In this document: positions 38,338 through 47,137 of the stretch, piece by piece
Layout of the letters: each line of letters starts with the position of its first letter
How positions within the stretch are numbered: position 1 is the first letter of the stretch
NCBI RefSeq assembly: GCF_002855515.1
Contig: NZ_PKRP01000001.1
Coordinates: 1,033,751 to 1,097,750 of the forward strand
Origin: Rhizobium sp. TH135
Lineage (GTDB): Bacteria; Pseudomonadota; Alphaproteobacteria; Rhizobiales; Rhizobiaceae
Reading direction: 5' to 3'
DNA length: 64,000 nt
The notes under the pieces: model-generated
The model's database searches: none
What the model was told of the DNA's origin: nothing
The model's input: only the letters and a program-made list of their open reading frames with translations
Program-made: the position numbers and the translations under genes

Positions 38338-39713
38338 GCATTGATCTCGTCATTCGTGGGCGGATCGTCACGCCTGAGATGACCATCCCCAAAGGCTGGG
38401 TCGCGGTCTCAGGCTCGATCATTCACGCAATCGGAGAAGGCCAAGCACCTACGGCAGACACCGTTCACGATGCTGGAGACGCTTTTGTCTTGCCGGGCAT
38501 CGTTGACGGACAAACGCATGCGGGCAGCTATCTTGGCCTTCCTGGGATCGAGCCGACGACTAGATCCGCCATCGCCGGTGGGGTGACGACCATCGTCGAT
38601 ATGCCCTACGACAACCCGACCCCGCTGAGCGCGAGGGAGCACCTGGACGCCAAGGTCGAAGCTGTCGAACGCTTCGCCCATTGCGATGTCGCGCTCTACG
38701 GCACCGTCATGCCCGGGCAATCCATCGACGAGGTGCGATCGCTCGCCGATGGTGGCGTCGTCGCCTTCAAGATCTCCGCTTTCGAAAGTAGCCCCACCCG
38801 TTTTCCGAGGATCGATGCGGCACTCGCCCTCGACCTGCTGGAAGCCCTTTCGGCAACCGACCTACCGCTTGGATTGCACAACGAAGACCAGGAAATCGTC
38901 CGCACTCGGGTTTCGCGCGCAAGAGCTGAGGGTCGAAACGGCATCACAGCACATTCGCCGAGCCGGCCTGAAGTCGCGGAACTGGCATCGACCGTGCACT
39001 TCCTCGAACTCGCTGCCAGTGCCGGCGGGCATGCGCATATCGTCCATATCAGCACGCCGCGCGGCTTCAGGCTGGTCGACAATTATGCGCAAGAGGGCTT
39101 CAGGGCGACCGGCGAGCTCTGCGTCCACTATCTCTGGTTCGATCCCGAACGCGACGGTGAAGAACTCGGCGCGCGGATGAAGGTCAATCCACCCATTCGC
39201 CCCGGTCAGATCGATCGGCTCTGGCAGGAACTCGTGGAGGGCAGGATTGCCTTTGTCAGCTCCGATCATTCCAGCTGGCCGATCGACAACAAGTTCACCG
39301 ACAGCATCTTCGATGCCGGTGCGGGCGTACCCGGAATGGAGACGCTGCTGCCTGCCTTCTATACCGTCGCAAAAGAGCGCGGCGTCGATGCAGCGCATTA
39401 TTGCGCCGAGTATCTCGCTGAACGCCCCGCCCGCTTCTTCGGCCTTTATCCACGCAAGGGGGCTCTCGTCCCCGGTGCCGATGCCGACATCACGATCCTC
39501 GCCGAGAGGGACGATGTCTGGGACGCCAGCCGTGCTCAGGATGGCCTCAACTGGAGCCCTTATGACGGACGACGTTTCGCCGCTCGGGTGGACGCGACCT
39601 ACCACGCAGGCAAGCTTGCCTATGACGGCCGCTCGGTCATCAACACGCCCGGCAGCGGACGCTATCTGCGCCGCGGCGAAAGCACATGGTTCCCAAAGGA
39701 TCTCACAACATGA
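38334..39713 (+). CDS. Dihydropyrimidinase/allantoinase-like cyclic amidohydrolase
   Basis: 459 residues, TTG start inside the racemase stop with AGGAGGG as RBS. TIM-barrel amidohydrolase: carboxylated-Lys candidate Lys146 (VVAFKISAF), metal His182 (GLHNED), His238 (HIVHIS) and Asp311 (VSSDHSS). The first metal motif, normally His-x-His, reads Gln60-Thr-His62 (VDGQTHAG), so one ligand is changed. Such enzymes open hydantoin, allantoin, dihydropyrimidine or related rings. With the upstream racemase it forms a hydantoin-type module. The altered metal site argues for an unusual substrate or a mononuclear centre. Confidence 0.88.
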   Translation: MSIDLVIRGRIVTPEMTIPKGWVAVSGSIIHAIGEGQAPTADTVHDAGDAFVLPGIVDGQTHAGSYLGLPGIEPTTRSAIAGGVTTIVDMPYDNPTPLSAREHLDAKVEAVERFAHCDVALYGTVMPGQSIDEVRSLADGGVVAFKISAFESSPTRFPRIDAALALDLLEALSATDLPLGLHNEDQEIVRTRVSRARAEGRNGITAHSPSRPEVAELASTVHFLELAASAGGHAHIVHISTPRGFRLVDNYAQEGFRATGELCVHYLWFDPERDGEELGARMKVNPPIRPGQIDRLWQELVEGRIAFVSSDHSSWPIDNKFTDSIFDAGAGVPGMETLLPAFYTVAKERGVDAAHYCAEYLAERPARFFGLYPRKGALVPGADADITILAERDDVWDASRAQDGLNWSPYDGRRFAARVDATYHAGKLAYDGRSVINTPGSGRYLRRGESTWFPKDLTT

Positions 39714-40105
39714 CTGAGGCACCCGCCCGGCCCGATAACGGCATCGTCGAGAAGGCCATCACCTTCTTCTACTACGTCGATTTGCCGAGAGCGTTCGACT
39801 TCTACACAGGCGTAATGGGCTTCCCGCTCGAGATCGATCAGGGGTGGTCGAAGATCCTCAAGATTGCCGAGCATGCCTATGTCGGTCTTGTCGACGAGAC
39901 CCGTGGAATGCATCGCGCCAATCCAATCAAGCCCGTGCAGCTTTGCATCCGCGTGCCGGATGTCGATGCCTGGCATCGCTATCTCTCAAGCCAGAACGCG
40001 ATCGGGCTGACGGAACCAAAGGACAGCGTCTCTCTCGGAATTCGAGCCTTCGTGCTGGAAGACCCGGAAGGCTACCAGATCGAGGTGCAATCCGTACTTC
40101 GGTGA
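39710..40105 (+). CDS. Glyoxalase/bleomycin-resistance (VOC) family protein
   Basis: 131 residues; ATG overlaps the amidohydrolase stop (ATGA). A single VOC module pair: ITFFYYVDLPRAFDFYTGVM at the start, and RAFVLEDPEGYQIEVQ at the end. The C-terminal metal-ligand Glu is present (IEVQ), but the N-terminal His of many VOC enzymes is absent. Members isomerise, cleave or bind small molecules. Its place between the amidohydrolase and the importer suggests a role in processing the same substrate, perhaps an epimerase-like step. Function uncertain. Confidence 0.82.
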   Translation: MTEAPARPDNGIVEKAITFFYYVDLPRAFDFYTGVMGFPLEIDQGWSKILKIAEHAYVGLVDETRGMHRANPIKPVQLCIRVPDVDAWHRYLSSQNAIGLTEPKDSVSLGIRAFVLEDPEGYQIEVQSVLR

Positions 40106-40151
40106 ACACTCGCATGCATACGTGTCGGCATACCAAAAAAGGGGAACGAAA

Positions 40152-41720
40152 ATGCTGAATCTGCGCATGAAATCCGGACGTATCGCGGCCCTTGCCGCAT
40201 TCGTCCTCTTGAGCTCGACGGCCCTGGGCGGCCTGGTCCATGCCAAGGAACTGACCGTCGGCCTGACGTCGGACGCCGTCAATCTCGACCCCCAGGCGGG
40301 CGAGGAGCTGTCCAGCAACATCCTGTTCTACCACATCTACGACCCCCTGGTCCGGCGCAATGCCGATCTGTCCTTCGGACCCGGCCTTGCAGAGAGCTGG
40401 GAGCTCAAGGATGACACGACCTGGGTGTTCAAGCTGCGCCAGGGCGTCAAGTTCCACAATGGCGAAGACTTCAAGGCGTCCGACGTCGTCTTCACCCTGG
40501 ACAGGCTGAAGAAGTCGCTGATGGCCAATCTCGGCGCCAACATCGCGTCCTTTACGGCGGTCGATGACTACACGGTCGAGATCAAGACGCCCAAGCCCTA
40601 TGCGGTTCTGCCGAACGATCTGGCAGCCGTCCTGATCCTCAGCGAAAAGTATGCGAAGGAAGTGGGTGACGAGCAGCTGGACCTGAAGCCTGTCGGTACC
40701 GGTCCCTACAAGCTGGTCGAATGGATCAAGGAAGATCACATTACGCTTGCCGCCAATGCTGACTACTTCGCTGGCGCGCCGAAGATCGAAGAGGTCACGT
40801 TCCGTCCGATCACCAATGGCGCCACCCGCACGGCAGCCCTGCTCACCGGCGAAGTCGATGTCATCCAGGATCTCAACGTCCGAGACGTCGACCGCGTCAA
40901 GGCGGATGACCGCTACAAAGTCATGACCAAGCCGAGCCTACTCAATGTCGTGGTCTCCATCGACCATCGTGAGAAGAGCCCCACCATCGCGCTCGACAAG
41001 AACCCGATGATGGATCGCCGCGTCCGTGAAGCCATGGTCCGCGCGATCGACGTCAATGCGATCAACAAGATCACTATGAACGGACTGTCGACGCCGTCAG
41101 AGCAATATGTCCCCGCTTCCCATACCGGTTATGTCGATGGCGCAAGCTTCCGCGACATGTACCCCTTCGATCTAGAGAAGGCGGCCGCCCTCATGGCGGA
41201 GGCAGGCTATGCCGATGGCTTCACGGTGACCCTCGACACCACCAACAACCGCTATGTCAACGACCAGCAGATCGCCCAGGCGCTTGCGTCGATGCTCGGC
41301 AAGATCAAGGTCGATCTCAAGCTCAACCTGATGCCGAAGTCCAACTTCTTCGGCTACATCCGGGTCCCGAGCGAGCAGTCGAGCATGATCATGAGCGGTT
41401 GGGACGTTCCGTCCGGTGACGGCGGCTCGATGTATAGCGTGATGTTCTACTCGCGCGACAAGAAGGAAGGCTATGGCCAGGTCAACCGCGGATCCTATTC
41501 CAATCCGAAGGTGGACGAGCTGATCGACAAGGCCGATGCAACCTCCAAGCTCGAAGAACGCGACGGATACCTGCAGGAAGTCACCAAGATCCTGATGGAA
41601 GACATCCCGATGATCCCGATCCACTACGAGCAGGATCTCTATGCCGCAAAGACCAATGTCGAAATGACACCGCGTGCGGACAAGTTCCTCTGGGCCTACG
41701 AGATCGACGTCAAGGAATAG
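40152..41720 (+). CDS. Opp/Dpp-type ABC transporter substrate-binding protein
   Basis: 522 residues from ATG 40152 with GGGGA upstream. Sec signal peptide (about 1-34, AALAAFVLLSSTALGGLVHA). Solute-binding family 5: LTVGLTSDAVNLDPQ at the mature N-terminus, LAESWELKDDTTWVFKLRQG, VKFHNGEDFKASDVVFTL and GTGPYKLVEW. It captures a peptide-like or amide substrate in the periplasm for the permease pair downstream. A perfect stem-loop after the gene probably raises its dose. The ligand is likely the operon's racemase/amidohydrolase substrate. Confidence 0.93.
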   Translation: MLNLRMKSGRIAALAAFVLLSSTALGGLVHAKELTVGLTSDAVNLDPQAGEELSSNILFYHIYDPLVRRNADLSFGPGLAESWELKDDTTWVFKLRQGVKFHNGEDFKASDVVFTLDRLKKSLMANLGANIASFTAVDDYTVEIKTPKPYAVLPNDLAAVLILSEKYAKEVGDEQLDLKPVGTGPYKLVEWIKEDHITLAANADYFAGAPKIEEVTFRPITNGATRTAALLTGEVDVIQDLNVRDVDRVKADDRYKVMTKPSLLNVVVSIDHREKSPTIALDKNPMMDRRVREAMVRAIDVNAINKITMNGLSTPSEQYVPASHTGYVDGASFRDMYPFDLEKAAALMAEAGYADGFTVTLDTTNNRYVNDQQIAQALASMLGKIKVDLKLNLMPKSNFFGYIRVPSEQSSMIMSGWDVPSGDGGSMYSVMFYSRDKKEGYGQVNRGSYSNPKVDELIDKADATSKLEERDGYLQEVTKILMEDIPMIPIHYEQDLYAAKTNVEMTPRADKFLWAYEIDVKE

Positions 41721-41738
41721 GCCGACCCGAAACGAGCG

Positions 41739-41770
41739 CGGGACTGTCGAGATCAAAAGCGACAGTCCCG
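41739..41770 (+). other. Perfect 11-bp stem-loop after the binding-protein gene
   Basis: CGGGACTGTCG (41739-41749) and CGACAGTCCCG (41760-41770) with a 10-base loop, followed by AATTTC. It can stabilise the upstream message or attenuate transcription into the permease genes. The largest gap in the operon (82 bases) contains it. Confidence 0.7.
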
Positions 41771-41802
41771 AATTTCTCACTTCTTCATGACGGGACACTG
41801 CC

Positions 41803-42768
41803 TTGCTGGGTTACACGATCAAGCGGCTCCTGCAGATGGTGCTGGTACTCTTTTGCGTATCGGTCATCGTCTTCCTGATGATGAGCTTTACCGGCGATCC
41901 CGTCTTCATGGTGATCCCGATCGATTCCACGACCGCCGAGATCGAACAGGCCCGCCGTCTGCTGGGTCTCGATCGATCCCTGCTGAGCCAGTACTTCATC
42001 TTCCTCGGCAACATGCTGCAGGGCGATTTCGGGCGTTCCTATGTGTTCCGCCAGCCCGCCATGGACCTCATCCTGGAGCGTCTGCCGGCAACGATCGAGA
42101 TGGTGCTCGTGGCAATCATGCTGGCGACAGTGATCGCCGTACCGCTCGGCGTCTATGCCGGGGCCAATCCGAACAAGCCGGTGTCTCGCGGCATCATGGC
42201 CGGTTCGCTGCTCGGCATTTCGCTTCCCGGGTTCTGGGTGGGCATGATGCTGATCTTCTTCTTCTCCGTCCGCTATCAGCTTTTGCCCTCCTCCGGACGC
42301 GGCGACACGGTGGAAATTCTGGGCCTCCGCATATCCATCTTCACGGCAGACGGCTGGTCGCACATCATCCTGCCATCCGTCACCCTGGCGCTTGCCACCC
42401 TCGCGATCATGCTGCGCATGACCCGTGCGGGCATGATGGAGGTGATGCGACAGGACTATATGCGGTTTGCCCGTGCCAAAGGCGCATCCCGCCAGAACAT
42501 TCTGTTCAGGCACGGCCTGAAGAACGCTCTCATTCCTGTGGTCACGATCTTTGGCCTCCAGCTCGGTGACCTCATCGCTTTTGCAACGATCACCGAAACG
42601 ATCTTCGCATGGCCAGGCACAGGCAAGCTGCTGATCGATTCCATCTACCGCGGCGATCGCCCCGTCATCGTCGTCTACCTGATGCTGACAGCCTTCATCT
42701 TCGTTGCCATCAATTTCATCGTCGACATCGTCTACACGCTGATCGACCCGCGCATTACCGTGAAGTGA
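41803..42768 (+). CDS. ABC transporter permease (DppB type)
   Basis: 321 residues; TTG start gives the normal family N-terminus MLGYTIKRLLQMVLVLFCVS. About six membrane helices. EAA motif for the ATPase: DYMRFARAKGASRQNILFRH (about 224-243) followed by GLKNALIPVVT. Family ending YTLIDPRITVK. Forms a heterodimer with the product of 42776-43648, seven bases downstream. Confidence 0.93.
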   Translation: MLGYTIKRLLQMVLVLFCVSVIVFLMMSFTGDPVFMVIPIDSTTAEIEQARRLLGLDRSLLSQYFIFLGNMLQGDFGRSYVFRQPAMDLILERLPATIEMVLVAIMLATVIAVPLGVYAGANPNKPVSRGIMAGSLLGISLPGFWVGMMLIFFFSVRYQLLPSSGRGDTVEILGLRISIFTADGWSHIILPSVTLALATLAIMLRMTRAGMMEVMRQDYMRFARAKGASRQNILFRHGLKNALIPVVTIFGLQLGDLIAFATITETIFAWPGTGKLLIDSIYRGDRPVIVVYLMLTAFIFVAINFIVDIVYTLIDPRITVK

Positions 42769-42775
42769 GGATCGC

Positions 42776-43648
42776 ATGACCGGGTTCTTCTCTTCAGAAT
42801 TCTTCTTTCATTACCGCCGAAACTTGCCGGCGGTCTTCGGAAGCGTACTGCTCGCCTTCTTCGCCCTGCTTGCGACGCTCGGACCGCTTCTCGTGTCCCA
42901 GGACCCCTACGACGTCTCCCAACTGGAGCTGATGGACAGCTTCAAGCCGCCGGCATGGCTAGAGGGTGGCGATAGCAGGTATCTGCTCGGGACGGATGGG
43001 CAGGGCCGCGGCGTGCTCGCATCCATCGTCTACGGCGCCCGGATTTCCGCCTTCATCGGCCTCGCCGCCATGATCTTCTCTTGCGTGATCGGGACGGCAC
43101 TCGGGCTGATCTCCGGCTACTATGGCGGCATCGTCGACAGCATCATCATGCGCATCGCAGACATCCAGTTGTCGTTTCCGTCGATGCTGATTGCGCTCTT
43201 CCTGATGTCGGCCTTCGGGACGGGCATCGGCATGGTTCTGATCGCGCTCACCGCCGTCGGCTGGGTCGTTTATGCCCGTACCGTTCGCGGATCGACACTG
43301 AGCGAGATCCAGAAGGAATACATCCAGGCGGCCAAGGTGGCGGGGCTCGGGAACGGCGAGATCATCCTGCGCCACGTGCTGCCCAACGTGATGACCCCGC
43401 TCATCGTGGTTGCGACGATCCAGGTTGGCACCTTCATCCTGATCGAAGCTTCGCTCAGTTTCCTTGGTGTCGGCGTCCCCATCACCGAGCCTTCGCTGGG
43501 CCTGCTCGTCAAGGAGGGCTTCGACGTCCTGTTCTCGGGCATCTGGTGGACCTCTGCCTTTCCCGGGCTGTTCATCATGTTCCTCGTCTTCGGCATCAAC
43601 CTGTTCGGCGACTTTCTGCGGGACGAACTCAATCCGCGCCTGAGATGA
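42776..43648 (+). CDS. ABC transporter permease (DppC type)
   Basis: 290 residues. N-terminal cytoplasmic start then helices from about residue 20. DppC motifs LGTDGQGRGVLASIVYGAR (about 65-85), the EAA loop EYIQAAKVAGLGNGEIILRH (about 178-198), and the C-terminal INLFGDFLRDELNPRLR. Second membrane subunit of the importer. Its stop overlaps an in-frame ATG of the next gene (43645), although a better-placed start follows at 43666. Confidence 0.93.
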   Translation: MTGFFSSEFFFHYRRNLPAVFGSVLLAFFALLATLGPLLVSQDPYDVSQLELMDSFKPPAWLEGGDSRYLLGTDGQGRGVLASIVYGARISAFIGLAAMIFSCVIGTALGLISGYYGGIVDSIIMRIADIQLSFPSMLIALFLMSAFGTGIGMVLIALTAVGWVVYARTVRGSTLSEIQKEYIQAAKVAGLGNGEIILRHVLPNVMTPLIVVATIQVGTFILIEASLSFLGVGVPITEPSLGLLVKEGFDVLFSGIWWTSAFPGLFIMFLVFGINLFGDFLRDELNPRLR

Positions 43649-43665
43649 CGAAGGAGATAGCGACC

Positions 43666-44646
43666 ATGGGCGAAGCACTTCTCGAAGTCCGGGATCTCAA
43701 GACACATTTCCATACATTCGGCGGCGTGGTGAAAGCCGTGGACGGCGTCAGCTTCGACGTCCGCCCGGGCGAGGTCGTCGGCCTTGTCGGCGAGTCCGGC
43801 GGCGGCAAATCCGTGATCGGCTTTTCCATTCTCGGCCTGATCGACCCACCCGGACGGATCGAGGCAGGAAGCATTGTCTTCGCCGGCGAAGATCTGACAC
43901 GCAAGAGCGAGGACCAGATGCGCTCGGTCCGCGGCGGCGAGATCGCCATGGTGTTCCAGGACCCCATGACGTCTCTCAACCCGGTCTACACGGTCGGGCG
44001 CCAGATGGACGAAATGCTGCGCCTGCATACGGATCTCGATCAGAATGCGCGACGTGCACGCTGCATCGAGATGCTCGAAGACGTCGGCATCTCGGAGGCC
44101 GCCAGCCGCCTCGACGCCTATCCGCACCAGTTTTCTGGCGGCATGCGCCAACGCGTCGTCATCGCCATTGCGCTGTTGGCCGGTTCCCGCCTGATCATCG
44201 CGGACGAACCCACCACGGCGCTCGACGTCACCGTCCAGGCCCAGATCTTGAAGCTCATGCGGCGCCAGATTGTCGAGCGCGGAGCGGCCATGATCCTCGT
44301 CACCCACGATCTCGCGGTTGTCTCCGAGATGGCGGACCGAGTGGTCGTGCTTTACTGCGGAAAGGTCGTCGAGCGGGGGCTAACGAGCGAGATCATCCAG
44401 TCCCCTTCCCATCCCTATACGCGCGGGCTCCTCGACAGCATTCCGAAGATCACCGATCGCCGGGAACGCCTCAGCCAAATACCCGGCACCGTGCCGGACA
44501 TTCGCACCCTCGGGCACGGGTGCAGTTTCAGGGACCGGTGTTTCAGAGCCCAGGCCATCTGCTCGACAGAAACGCCGGCGCTCACCCCCGTGCGCGGCTC
44601 GCTCGATGCAGCCTGCCACTTCCCGCTGGAGGAGACGGCGTTATGA
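43666..44646 (+). CDS. ABC transporter ATPase (DppD/OppD type)
   Basis: 326 residues from ATG 43666, nine bases after AAGGAG; an ATG at 43645 overlapping the previous stop is the alternative. Walker A GESGGGKS at about residues 40-47, signature FSGGMRQR at about 155, Walker B LIIADEPTTALD, H-loop LVTHDLAVV, and the C-terminal oligopeptide domain with Cys-rich PGTVPDIRTLGHGCSFRDRC motif that can hold an Fe-S cluster. Energises the importer together with the second ATPase, whose gene overlaps it by four bases. Confidence 0.93.
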   Translation: MGEALLEVRDLKTHFHTFGGVVKAVDGVSFDVRPGEVVGLVGESGGGKSVIGFSILGLIDPPGRIEAGSIVFAGEDLTRKSEDQMRSVRGGEIAMVFQDPMTSLNPVYTVGRQMDEMLRLHTDLDQNARRARCIEMLEDVGISEAASRLDAYPHQFSGGMRQRVVIAIALLAGSRLIIADEPTTALDVTVQAQILKLMRRQIVERGAAMILVTHDLAVVSEMADRVVVLYCGKVVERGLTSEIIQSPSHPYTRGLLDSIPKITDRRERLSQIPGTVPDIRTLGHGCSFRDRCFRAQAICSTETPALTPVRGSLDAACHFPLEETAL

Positions 44647-45671
44647 CGACCCCTGTGCTCGAGGTCCGAGGCCTGGTCAAAGCCTTTCCCGTGGGAGGTC
44701 TTTTCGATCGGCTACAGTTCGGGAAAGGAAAACTTCTCGCTCCCCAGAAGCAATTGCGGGCGGTCAACGGTGTCGACCTGTCGATTGCGCCCGGCGAGGT
44801 CATGGCGCTGGTCGGAGAATCCGGTTGCGGCAAGTCGACCGTGGCAAAGACCATTGCCCGGATCTACGAGCCGACCGCGGGCGAAATCCGGATTGACGGG
44901 GAAGACATTTCCCGCATGCAGTTTCGCGAAATGCGCCCGATCCGCCGCAAGCTGCAGATGATCTTTCAGGACCCTTATGCCTCTCTCGACCCGCGGCAGC
45001 GGGTCAGGGACATCGTGATGGAGCCGAGACGCGCTCAGGCCGGGGGCAAGCTCAGCCGACGCGAACTCCATGACGAAGCCATTGCGCTGTTGGCAAAGGT
45101 TGGCCTCAATGCCGAACAGGCTGGACGCTACCCGCATCAGTTTTCGGGAGGTCAGCGGCAGCGGATCGGCATCGCACGCGCACTGTCGGTCCGGCCAAAG
45201 ATCATCATTGCCGACGAGCCCGTCTCGGCGCTCGACGTGTCGATCCAGGCGCAGATCCTCAATCTGATGATGGACCTGCGCGACGAGTTCGGCCTCTCCT
45301 ATCTGTTCGTCTCGCACGACCTCTCGGTGGTTCACCACATCGCCGACCGGATCGGGGTCATGTATCTCGGCTTCATGGTGGAGACGGCGAGCCGTGACCA
45401 ATTGTTCAGCCAGCCGAAACACCCCTACACGCAGGTTCTGCTGTCGGCCGCGCCGACCATCGACAAGTCGTTGGCTAAGCCGAAGATCCAGATCGTCGGC
45501 GAAGTGCCAAGCGCCCTGCGCCTGCCCTCCGGATGCTGCTTCAGGACGCGCTGCCCCATGGCCTTTGATCGATGCGCAGTCGACCGTCCGGTTCTGACAC
45601 CCCAGCCCGATGGCAGCGCCGTGGCATGCCACCTCTACGATCGGAATGATGCCGAAAGGAAAAGCCAGTGA
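44643..45671 (+). CDS. ABC transporter ATPase (DppF/OppF type)
   Basis: 342 residues; ATG overlaps the preceding stop (ATGA). An insertion with FDRLQFGKGKLLAPQKQLRA near residues 20-40 is typical of OppF/DppF. Walker A GESGCGKST at about 60-68, signature FSGGQRQR, Walker B IIIADEPVSALD. C-terminal Cys-containing LPSGCCFRTRCP. Completes the five-subunit importer. It overlaps the next gene by four bases (GTGA). Confidence 0.94.
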   Translation: MTTPVLEVRGLVKAFPVGGLFDRLQFGKGKLLAPQKQLRAVNGVDLSIAPGEVMALVGESGCGKSTVAKTIARIYEPTAGEIRIDGEDISRMQFREMRPIRRKLQMIFQDPYASLDPRQRVRDIVMEPRRAQAGGKLSRRELHDEAIALLAKVGLNAEQAGRYPHQFSGGQRQRIGIARALSVRPKIIIADEPVSALDVSIQAQILNLMMDLRDEFGLSYLFVSHDLSVVHHIADRIGVMYLGFMVETASRDQLFSQPKHPYTQVLLSAAPTIDKSLAKPKIQIVGEVPSALRLPSGCCFRTRCPMAFDRCAVDRPVLTPQPDGSAVACHLYDRNDAERKSQ

Positions 45672-47137
45672 GTTCGCCCGCCGTCATTGTTCAACCGCGC
45701 CTTGCCCTCGAAGATCCGCATGACTGCACCGATGCCAACGACATGCTGGCCGTCTTCGACGCGCTGTTCGACGGACTTGTGCGCTATGGCAAGGATGGCG
45801 GCTATGTGCCAGCACTCAGCAGCTCCTGGGATGTCACACCGGATGCGCGACACTGGACGTTCCGGCTGAGGGAAGGCTTGAGCTTTCACGATGGCACCCG
45901 CTGCGATGCGGCGGCCGTCTGCCAATCGCTGATACGCATGGCCCGTCCTGACAAGGGCTACACGCTCGGCGCGCCCGGGGTCTGGCATCAGTATCTCGGC
46001 GACGCGGAGATCGAGGCAGTCGATCCCCTGACGGTGGCAATCCGCCTGTCGAAGCCGATCGCCGATCTCCTCGACATCCTTGTTTACGGCTACGTGGTCG
46101 CTCCCTCCGCACTGGACCGCTACGAGGCGGGAGACACGTCAAAGCCGGTCGGTACAGGCCCGTATCACCTGATTTCCTACGAACCAGGCCATGCCCTACA
46201 CCTCCAACGTTTCGAGGGCTGGCATGGCGAGACACCAGCCAATGCCGAACTGACGTTCCGCCTGGAACCAAACCGGGAAGCGCGGCTGGAGATGCTGATC
46301 TCCGGCCAGGCGCAGGTTGCAAACAGCCTCGATTTCGAAGCCTCCAAGGCGCTCGAGGACACAGGCCAGCATACGCGGGTCACATCACTCGTCCCCGTCG
46401 CCATCATCTATCTCTTCAATGCTTTCAAGGGACCGCTGACCGACAGCCGCGTTCGCCGCGCTCTCAATCTGGCGATCGACCGCCAGGCCCTGATCGATCG
46501 GGTGGTGAGAGGTGCAGCAAAGCCACTGACCGGCTTCGTCAGCCCCGTGCATTTCGGCAGCCTGCCATCGGAGGATCTGCGCCCTGACCGGGATCAGGCA
46601 AAAAATCTGCTTGCCGAGGCCGGCTTTAGCGAAGGCATAACTATCGAGGTCGATTGCCCGACACGCCTTCCCGATGAAGCCGAGGCACTGACGGCCGCTC
46701 TTGCCGAGCAGCTTGCCACCGTTGGCGTGACACTGAACGTGCACCTCCACACAGACCGCGAAGCCTATGCGCATGGTGTCCGCCTGAAGCAGGTGCGCGA
46801 CATGTGCGTTTTCGATTCCAGCCCCTTGAGCACCTTCCGCATCCTCGCGGAGAAGATCGATCACAGGGCTAAGGGCTCCTGGTGGCTGGGCTTTCACAAC
46901 GCCGAGGCCGAAGACTTGCTCGATAGGGGCCGGGCAACTGTTGATTTGACTGAACGTGCGGAGATCTTCGAGCAGGCCTTCCGGGCGCTGCAAGTGGATC
47001 CCCCATGGCTCTATCTCTACAATCCGCTGAGGGTGACAGGCCTGTCCGGCTCGTGGCCAAACTGGCGCATGCGCCAGGATTGCGTGCTCGACGTGACGCG
47101 GCTCCCTGACTTCCAGTCCGGGAAGAAAGCATCATGA
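45668..47137 (+). CDS. Second solute-binding family 5 protein, no visible signal peptide
   Basis: 489 residues, GTG start inside the previous stop. Full family 5 fold (LSSSWDVTPDARHWTFRLRE, LSFHDGTRCDAAAVCQSL, GTGPYHLISYEPGHALHL, DSRVRRALNLAIDRQALIDR). The N-terminus MSSPAVIVQPRLALEDPHDC enters the mature fold directly, with no hydrophobic export segment. Strong translational coupling on both sides rules out a distant upstream start. Either it works in the cytoplasm, is exported otherwise, or the signal was lost. It differs from the SBP at 40152 and is not a recent copy. Confidence 0.87.
   Translation: MSSPAVIVQPRLALEDPHDCTDANDMLAVFDALFDGLVRYGKDGGYVPALSSSWDVTPDARHWTFRLREGLSFHDGTRCDAAAVCQSLIRMARPDKGYTLGAPGVWHQYLGDAEIEAVDPLTVAIRLSKPIADLLDILVYGYVVAPSALDRYEAGDTSKPVGTGPYHLISYEPGHALHLQRFEGWHGETPANAELTFRLEPNREARLEMLISGQAQVANSLDFEASKALEDTGQHTRVTSLVPVAIIYLFNAFKGPLTDSRVRRALNLAIDRQALIDRVVRGAAKPLTGFVSPVHFGSLPSEDLRPDRDQAKNLLAEAGFSEGITIEVDCPTRLPDEAEALTAALAEQLATVGVTLNVHLHTDREAYAHGVRLKQVRDMCVFDSSPLSTFRILAEKIDHRAKGSWWLGFHNAEAEDLLDRGRATVDLTERAEIFEQAFRALQVDPPWLYLYNPLRVTGLSGSWPNWRMRQDCVLDVTRLPDFQSGKKAS

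Noticed and set aside
41785..42777. 330-codon minus-strand frame
   Set aside because: Antisense to the DppB permease; Asp/His/Gln-rich composition without any fold pattern.
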